Assembly (NCBI GenBank): GCA_023423675.1
Contig: JAFAFD010000238.1
Span: 1 to 10,548 of the forward strand
DNA length: 10,548 nucleotides
Direction: 5' to 3'
From: Pseudomonadota bacterium
GTDB lineage: Bacteria; Pseudomonadota; Gammaproteobacteria; Xanthomonadales; Xanthomonadaceae
A program made the position numbers and the translations under genes. Below, piece after piece: positions 7,339-10,548 of this stretch; the first letter of the stretch is position 1, and each line of letters starts with the position of its first letter. The notes under the pieces were generated by a model, which searched no databases, was not told the origin of the DNA, and worked only from the letters and a program-made list of their open reading frames with translations.

Positions 7339-7977
7339 ATGGCCCTGCAAACCTGGTGGTGGTTCCTCGCCACGGTCTTCGTGCTGTGTGGCACGCCGGG
7401 CCCGAACATGCTGCATATCCTCGGTCGCAGCGTCGGCCTCGGTTTCCGCCGCAGCGTGCCGGCCATGGCGGGCTGCCTGCTGGCCATGCTGCTGGTGCTC
7501 GCCGCCTCCGCCGCCGGACTGAGCGCGCTGCTGCGTTCCTCGCCGATGCTGTTCGAGGTGCTGCGCTATCTCGGCGTGGCCTACCTGGCCTGGCTGGGCA
7601 TCAAGGCGTGGCGCGACAGTTGTCGGCCGACCCCGGCGGCCAACGCAGGCGAGCCGCCGCTGGAGCCGGTCCACGGTGCAGGGGCGGTCTTCCGTGGTGG
7701 TTTGCTGGTGGGCCTGAGCAACCCGAAGCTGCTGCTGTTCGCCGCCGCGTTCCTGCCACAGTTCGTAGATCCCGCGCGTGCGCAGGGCCTGCAGTACACC
7801 ATGCTGGTGGCCACCTTCGCCAGCTGCGAGCTGTTCTGGTACGTGATGTATGCCGCCGGCGGCCACAGCCTGCGCCGCTGGCTGGCCAGGCCCTTCGCGC
7901 AGCGCTGGTTCGAGCGCCTGGTGGGCAGCGTGTTCCTGGCCTTCGCGATCGCGCTGCTGCGTTTCCGTCCGCGCTGA
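7339..7977 (+). CDS. LysE/RhtB family amino acid exporter
   Basis: Inner-membrane exporter expected to move amino acids or derivatives out of the cell. The 212-aa product has the family layout: an N-terminal segment with the conserved GTPGPNML (18-25), a long hydrophobic segment at about 42-62, LRYLGVAYLAWLGIKAWR (75-92), a variable polar loop (93-112), FRGGLLVGLSNPKLLLFAAAF (117-137), and C-terminal membrane segments at about 150-173 and 189-206. About five to six membrane segments are expected. The start at 7339 has only a weak GAGAA upstream. The 150-bp divergent gap with the racemase gene (7189-7338) holds no promoter I can assign. The substrate cannot be read from the sequence. No terminator is seen after it. 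Confidence 0.9.
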   Translation: MALQTWWWFLATVFVLCGTPGPNMLHILGRSVGLGFRRSVPAMAGCLLAMLLVLAASAAGLSALLRSSPMLFEVLRYLGVAYLAWLGIKAWRDSCRPTPAANAGEPPLEPVHGAGAVFRGGLLVGLSNPKLLLFAAAFLPQFVDPARAQGLQYTMLVATFASCELFWYVMYAAGGHSLRRWLARPFAQRWFERLVGSVFLAFAIALLRFRPR

Positions 7978-8076
7978 ATGTTCACGCCGCGCGCGCGATG
8001 CGCTCACGAAGCCAGCATCGGCGAAGGCTTAACCTGTTCATACCGTTCGTACACCCTGTCGGGGAAAAGGATCGAC

Positions 8077-8250
8077 ATGATCAAGTGGGCCATCATCTTT
8101 GCCATCATCGGCCTCATCGCTGGCGCCCTTGGGTTTGGCGGCATTGCCGGCGCATCGGTCGGCATCGCCAAGTTCCTGTTCTGGGCCGGCATCATCATCG
8201 CCGTTGTGCTGTTCCTGCTCGGCATGACCGTGGCCAAGAAGGTCACCTAG
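8077..8250 (+). CDS. UPF0391 (YtjA-like) small membrane protein
   Basis: A 57-aa hydrophobic protein of the UPF0391/DUF1328 family; function unknown. The sequence MIKWAIIFAIIGLIAGALGFGG parallels E. coli YtjA ([22 protein letters not shown]), followed by AGASVGIAKFLFWAGIIIAV and a short basic tail ending KKVT. Two membrane segments are expected (about 3-24 and 30-50) joined by a Gly-rich turn. The start at 8077 is chosen by homology and by AAAAGG (8065-8070) 6 nt upstream. The frame is open back to 7978 but the added residues are polar and unlike the family. It is 99 nt from the exporter gene; a separate promoter is likely, but none was clear in 7978-8076. Its terminator lies inside the convergent gene. 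Confidence 0.92.
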   Translation: MIKWAIIFAIIGLIAGALGFGGIAGASVGIAKFLFWAGIIIAVVLFLLGMTVAKKVT

Positions 8251-8266
8251 TGCGGCAAAGCGAGAA

Positions 8267-8283
8267 AGGGGCGTTGAGCCCCT
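8267..8283 (-). terminator. Possible minus-strand terminator after the outer-membrane protein gene
   Basis: Read on the minus strand, AGGGGC and GCCCCT form a 6-bp hairpin with a 5-nt loop immediately after the stop codon, followed by TTCTC. The T-tract is weak, so this is tentative. Confidence 0.4.
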
Positions 8284-9044
8284 CACTCGAGAAATATCGA
8301 TACACCGAGCCCGGCCTGAAGGTCCGGGCTTTTTTCATCCAGTCCTGCATCGAACGACGCATCGAGTTGTATCCGTGGGGTAAGTGCCCAGGTGACCCCC
8401 GCGCCCGCCACAGCCTCGTGGGGTTCATCACTCGATGCCGTGAAGCCTGCCTCGATGAATATCCCGAGGCGCTCGGTTGCCTCAAAAGACGCGCTGGGAG
8501 ACCAGGTGGAGCGGTGGCTTCCCGCCCCACGCTGGTGGCTGGCGTAGAAGGCGCCCGTCCAGCGACCGCTTAACTGGTGTTCGACACTGGCGGCCAGCGC
8601 GTACTGGCGGCCGTCGCTGAATGAGGACCTGCCGGTGTCGACGACCGCCGAAGCACGCAGGGCCCAGGAGGTGGTTTCGGTGCTTCCCGGTCCGGCCCAC
8701 TTCAGCGACACCGTTGTATCGCCACTACCTTCGTCGGTCGTTGCCGCAACCCCTGCAGCCGTGATTCGACGCCGGTTCCAGGGCGACGCCTGGACCTGCA
8801 GTTCCATCGCCTCGGTCAGGCCGGTGCGGAGCAGGGCAGAGCTGGTCACCTCACGGGAGGTGCCCGACGCATCGTGGGTGCGCTCGTAGGTGGGAAATCC
8901 GAATTCCAGCGCGACTCCGCGGGGCTTGACCGTATCGGTTGAAAAGCCCATGCCGGGGCGGTCGAAGCCGGGCACGGATGAGTCGTCAGCCCACGCGGAA
9001 CCGACGGTCGCCACCAGCAGAACCGCGACAGAAACCAGGCGCAT
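8283..9044 (-). CDS. Putative outer-membrane beta-barrel (transporter-like) protein
   Basis: The 253-aa product has a clear Sec signal peptide (MRLVSVAVLLVATVGSAWA, cleavage about after residue 19) and then alternating amphipathic strands with frequent Gly, Ser, Thr and aromatic residues. The C-terminal pattern LDASFDAGLDEKSPDLQAGLGVSIF resembles the end of MetA-pathway phenol-degradation type (PF13557-like) outer-membrane proteins, where a D-G-L---PD---GL motif closes the barrel. The last residues are IFLE rather than a terminal aromatic. The ATG at 9042-9044 has no strong Shine-Dalgarno site but places the signal peptide correctly; the 46 residues encodable upstream are not signal-like. It lies 67 nt after the DUF1653 gene and may share its transcript. 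The substrate or role is unknown. Confidence 0.78.
   Translation of the reverse strand: MRLVSVAVLLVATVGSAWADDSSVPGFDRPGMGFSTDTVKPRGVALEFGFPTYERTHDASGTSREVTSSALLRTGLTEAMELQVQASPWNRRRITAAGVAATTDEGSGDTTVSLKWAGPGSTETTSWALRASAVVDTGRSSFSDGRQYALAASVEHQLSGRWTGAFYASHQRGAGSHRSTWSPSASFEATERLGIFIEAGFTASSDEPHEAVAGAGVTWALTPRIQLDASFDAGLDEKSPDLQAGLGVSIFLE
8308..8335 (+). terminator. Intrinsic terminator of the UPF0391 gene, inside a convergent CDS
   Basis: AGCCCGGCC (8308-8316), loop TGAA (8317-8320), GGTCCGGGCT (8321-8330) with one bulged T, then TTTTT. On the minus strand the same bases encode the DEKSPDLQAG segment near the C-terminus of the outer-membrane protein. Confidence 0.8.
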
Positions 9045-9111
9045 GAGGGCATCACAAGAGGAAGGCGCGCCAGCATGCGCCGGTCCGGCGTGCGAGCGGT
9101 GTGAGGGGCAC

Positions 9112-9345
9112 TCAGTCGTCGATGCGGGCGAAACGCGGCTGCGGGCCGTGCTCGCCCGGTACCTGCTCGACGAACATGGCATACGGGCGCACCCACAGGC
9201 CGCCTTCGCCGTACAGGGCGCGGTACAGCACCTGCGGCTGCAGGGTTTCGCTGCTGCGCACGATATCGATCACTTCGTAGAGTCCGCCCTTGAAATGGCG
9301 GTAACGGCCCGGCTCGAGGCGGGGTAGGGGGCTGAGGTCGGACAT
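9112..9345 (-). CDS. DUF1653 family protein
   Basis: A 77-aa cytoplasmic protein of the DUF1653 family, whose function is not established. The family core is plain: GRYRHFKGGLYEVIDIVRSS (13-32), ETLQPQVLYRALYGEGGLWVRP (33-54) and MFVEQV (57-62). There is no signal peptide or membrane segment. The start at 9345 fits the family; the 9 nt separating it from the upstream lipoprotein stop contain no strong ribosome binding site, so translational coupling with the lipoprotein gene is likely. After it come 67 nt with a GC-rich inverted repeat (CGCCGG-T-CCGGCG) and then the outer-membrane protein gene. Confidence 0.9.
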   Translation of the reverse strand: MSDLSPLPRLEPGRYRHFKGGLYEVIDIVRSSETLQPQVLYRALYGEGGLWVRPYAMFVEQVPGEHGPQPRFARIDD

Positions 9346-9354
9346 GCGGGAAGT

Positions 9355-9630
9355 TTACTTCCGCGCGGGCGCGGGCGGCAGCGCGCACCACGCGTCGATG
9401 GCCACGGCGGTGTTGGCCAGGCCTTGCGCCTGGGCCAGCTCCCACGGCCGCTCACAGCGTCCGCTGCGCTGGCACCACTGGTAGCCGGCCGAACCGATGC
9501 AGCCGTGTGCGTCGCGATCACCGCCGACAACGGGCGCGGCGGTGGTCGGGTCGCGGGCAGGCGCGGGTTCGGGCTGGGCGCAGCCGCCCACGGCCAGCAT
9601 CAGCAGCACCGGCAGGAAAGCGGTCTTCAT
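9355..9630 (-). CDS. Small cysteine-rich lipoprotein
   Basis: A 91-aa probable lipoprotein. The signal peptide MKTAFLPVLLMLAVGGC has a lipobox VGGC with Cys17 as the lipidated residue. A Pro/Ala-rich linker (18-33) precedes a compact domain with HGCIGSAGYQWCQRSGRCER (42-61), then PWELA and a late Cys82. The four cysteines (44, 53, 59, 82) suggest two disulfides in the periplasm. I have seen the G-C-x-x-SAGYxWC-x5-C-x-RPWE pattern in small secreted bacterial proteins, but I cannot name a function. GAGG 8 nt before the ATG supports the start. It is the first clear gene of a minus-strand group with DUF1653. Residue 19, after the lipidated Cys, is Gln, which does not suggest retention in the inner membrane. 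Confidence 0.8.
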   Translation of the reverse strand: MKTAFLPVLLMLAVGGCAQPEPAPARDPTTAAPVVGGDRDAHGCIGSAGYQWCQRSGRCERPWELAQAQGLANTAVAIDAWCALPPAPARK

Positions 9631-9690
9631 CGGCGTGGCCTCGGGGTCGGGGCCCTCAGTGTCGGCCGTGTGCCCCGGGGCGACAAGCGC

Positions 9691-9795
9691 TCAGCTGATG
9701 CTGGCGCGCACCAGTTCCTCGAACAGGACCAGATAGCTGGCCACGAAGTAGAACTTCAGCAAGGTCGAACGCTGCATCGGAAGCGAGGTGCGCAT
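9691..9795 (-). CDS. Possible 34-aa hydrophobic peptide
   Basis: The frame encodes MRTSLPMQRSTLLKFYFV followed by ASYLVLFEELVRASIS. About 18 central residues (LLKFYFVASYLVLFEELV) could form a short membrane or amphipathic helix after a basic N-terminus. Most third codon positions are G or C, as in the genuine genes nearby, which favours coding. AGGGG lies 10 nt before the ATG. A plausible promoter (-35 TTGTCA, -10 CACACT, 17-nt spacer) sits just upstream, so the transcript would start about 20 nt before the ATG. No homologue is recognised. It could be a small membrane peptide, or only a chance frame in a 5' leader. Confidence 0.4.
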   Translation of the reverse strand: MRTSLPMQRSTLLKFYFVASYLVLFEELVRASIS

Positions 9796-9822
9796 GTGGA
9801 AGGGGCCCCTGTTAGTGACGGT

Positions 9823-9851
9823 AGTGTGAAGTGCGGCTGACTTCGTGACAA
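9823..9851 (-). promoter_or_regulatory. Candidate minus-strand promoter for the 34-aa peptide
   Basis: On the minus strand TTGTCA (9851-9846) matches the -35 consensus at 5 of 6 positions and CACACT (9828-9823) matches the -10 at 3 of 6, with a 17-nt spacer. The -35 lies within the CRP/Clp-like palindrome, so a factor bound there could block or adjust this promoter. Confidence 0.3.
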
Positions 9852-9861
9852 GAGTCACGAA
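9842..9861. promoter_or_regulatory. CRP/Clp-like binding site
   Basis: TTCGTGAC (9842-9849) and GTCACGAA (9854-9861) are a perfect 8-bp inverted repeat around AAGA. The core GTGA-N6-TCAC (9845-9858) is the central part of the CRP consensus TGTGA-N6-TCACA, which Xanthomonad Clp also recognises. Neither flank gives a T-tract suited to termination, so an operator is more likely than a terminator. It could serve the leftward peptide or the rightward 68-aa gene. Confidence 0.55.
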
Positions 9862-10026
9862 AAACTTTCACTAAACGGACTCAGGGATGTGATGGGGGTG
9901 GTGTTCTGACGTTCTGGTCAGGAATTTTCGTACTAATCCGATAGGCACTCCCTGACGGGCTCCCTAGGGTGGGCGGCAACCGCAGGCGCCCCGGCGCCGC
10001 TGCCCGTTCCCTGCAAGGAGTCCACC

Positions 10027-10233
10027 ATGGTCATTACCGTCAAATGCAGTGCCGCGCACTGGTCCGTCCTGGACCCGGCGACCGCGGTCGCCGAACCCTT
10101 CGCCAGCGGCGCCGCTGCCTTCGATGCTGCCCTGCTGCGCGCCAGCGACCACCACCGCCGCACCGGCCAGGACAGCACGGTGCGCGTGGAGGCGCTGGGC
10201 AACACCGTCGACGCGGTGCATTTCAGCCACTGA
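10027..10233 (+). CDS. Small hypothetical protein, 68 aa
   Basis: A 68-aa soluble protein starting MVITVKCSAAHWSVLDPAT with a strong ribosome binding site, AAGGAG at 10015-10020, 6 nt before the ATG. The pattern is beta strand (ITVKCSAAHWSVLD), FASGAAAFDAALLRASDHH helix (25-43), then strand STVRVEA and a short C-terminal strand ending VHFSH. This strand-helix-strand layout loosely recalls DUF2188-type small proteins, but I would not assign it. There is one Cys at 7, and no signal peptide or membrane segment. A 5' leader with GC-rich palindromes precedes it and a CRP/Clp-like site lies about 170 bp upstream. Its stop is only 18 nt from the stop of the convergent receiver gene, with no terminator between. 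Confidence 0.8.
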   Translation: MVITVKCSAAHWSVLDPATAVAEPFASGAAAFDAALLRASDHHRRTGQDSTVRVEALGNTVDAVHFSH

Positions 10234-10251
10234 AACGCTGGCGTACCAAGG

Positions 10252-10548
10252 TCAGGCGGCTTCTGCCTCTGCCAGGGCCCGGTCGATGAAGCGGCGCAGC
10301 CAGGCGGCGCTGATGTTCTTGCTGTAGACGTGGCCGATCTGCCTGGGGAGCGCCTTGTCGCGCAGCAATTGCTGCGGTTGCCGGGCGAGCACCAGAATCT
10401 GCAGATCGCGGCGCAGACAGCAGATCCTGCGCAGAAGCGGAATGCCGTCGGTCTGGCCGATGGTCGGCATGCAGGGATCGATCACCAGCACACGGCATCG
10501 TGGGTCGGCGATCTGCTGCAGGACTTCCGAGGGGGAACGGGCTTCGCG
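10252..10548 (-). CDS. Receiver-domain response regulator, C-terminal part (partial)
   Basis: The gene runs off the right edge of the window; 98 C-terminal codons are visible. VLVIDPCMP (20-28 of the fragment) carries the phosphoacceptor Asp24, TDGIPLLRRI follows, then the beta-4 strand LQILVLA and the conserved lysine in HVYSK (Lys77). The DG-I-L pattern after the Asp is closest to RcsB-like LuxR-family receivers. The beta-4 position normally Thr or Ser is Ala55. The protein stops 21 residues after Lys77, with no DNA-binding or enzymatic domain after the receiver, so it is either a single-domain receiver or has its other domain at the N-terminus outside the window. It converges on the 68-aa gene. 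Confidence 0.75.
   Translation of the reverse strand, partial: REARSPSEVLQQIADPRCRVLVIDPCMPTIGQTDGIPLLRRICCLRRDLQILVLARQPQQLLRDKALPRQIGHVYSKNISAAWLRRFIDRALAEAEAA

Larger units (their letters stand above)
9631..10026. other. 396-bp intergenic region with regulatory signals
   Basis: This gap between the lipoprotein gene and the 68-aa gene includes a possible 34-aa peptide (9691-9795, minus), a CRP/Clp-type palindrome (9842-9861) and a candidate minus-strand promoter. TTAGTGA (9812-9818) and TCACTAA (9868-9874) form a further inverted pair around the palindrome, and CTGAC (9906-9910) with GTCAG (9917-9921) another. The stretch 9840-9945 is visibly more AT-rich than its surroundings, as expected of a promoter zone. 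A GC-rich potential hairpin precedes the ribosome binding site at 10015-10020. I could not assign a clean promoter for the rightward gene. Confidence 0.6.

Noticed and set aside
7189..8007. N-terminal extension of the racemase frame to 506 aa
   Set aside because: The extension is antisense to the exporter gene and non-homologous. The family start MKTLGLIGGMSWES with a GGAGAC site lies at 7188.
9045..9111. GC-rich inverted repeat as a terminator between the DUF1653 and outer-membrane protein genes
   Set aside because: The CGCCGG/CCGGCG hairpin is not followed by a T-tract on the minus strand. It is noted only as a possible structure.

Overview
The window looks like core chromosome of a high-GC gammaproteobacterium of the Xanthomonadaceae, most likely Stenotrophomonas (S. 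maltophilia group). The evidence is the GC-rich codon use, the order rpmI-rplT-pheS-pheT-ihfA-merR-like-tRNA-Pro, and four copies of a short palindrome beginning with GTAG that matches the SMAG/REP repeats known from that species.

Bases 1-4912 are a co-oriented informational block on the + strand. It holds ribosomal proteins L35 and L20, both subunits of phenylalanyl-tRNA synthetase, the alpha subunit of integration host factor, and a MerR-type regulator that overlaps the end of ihfA. The 196-nt rplT-pheS gap carries a textbook intrinsic terminator plus an upstream copy of its 3' arm, which suggests attenuation of pheST. A REP element and a second palindrome lie between pheS and pheT.

Bases 4913-5865 hold a tRNA-Pro(GGG) with its own -10 element, leader hairpin and terminator, followed by a compact accessory cassette. 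The cassette has a REP element, a promoter with a perfect palindromic operator, a HigB-2-like toxin that appears to be leaderless, a HigA-2-like antitoxin with a good Shine-Dalgarno site, and a strong terminator.

Bases 5866-8250 hold an unrecognised 119-aa protein (TTG start), a tail-to-tail REP pair whose second copy supplies the stop codon of a YgeA-type amino acid racemase (minus strand), a divergent RhtB/LysE-type amino acid exporter, and a 57-aa UPF0391 (YtjA-like) membrane protein.

Bases 8251-9795 are minus-strand genes: a putative outer-membrane beta-barrel protein whose 3' end doubles as the terminator of the convergent UPF0391 gene, a DUF1653 protein, a small cysteine-rich lipoprotein, and a possible 34-aa hydrophobic peptide. 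A 396-bp gap (9631-10026) holds that peptide and a perfect GTGA-N6-TCAC site of the CRP/Clp type. The window ends with a 68-aa protein of unknown function and, convergent with it, the C-terminal part of a receiver-domain protein with no output domain after the receiver.

No complete new biological system is evident. The most interesting signals are regulatory: the candidate pheST attenuator, the leaderless toxin mRNA, the roles the REP elements have taken on, and a terminator embedded in a convergent coding sequence.
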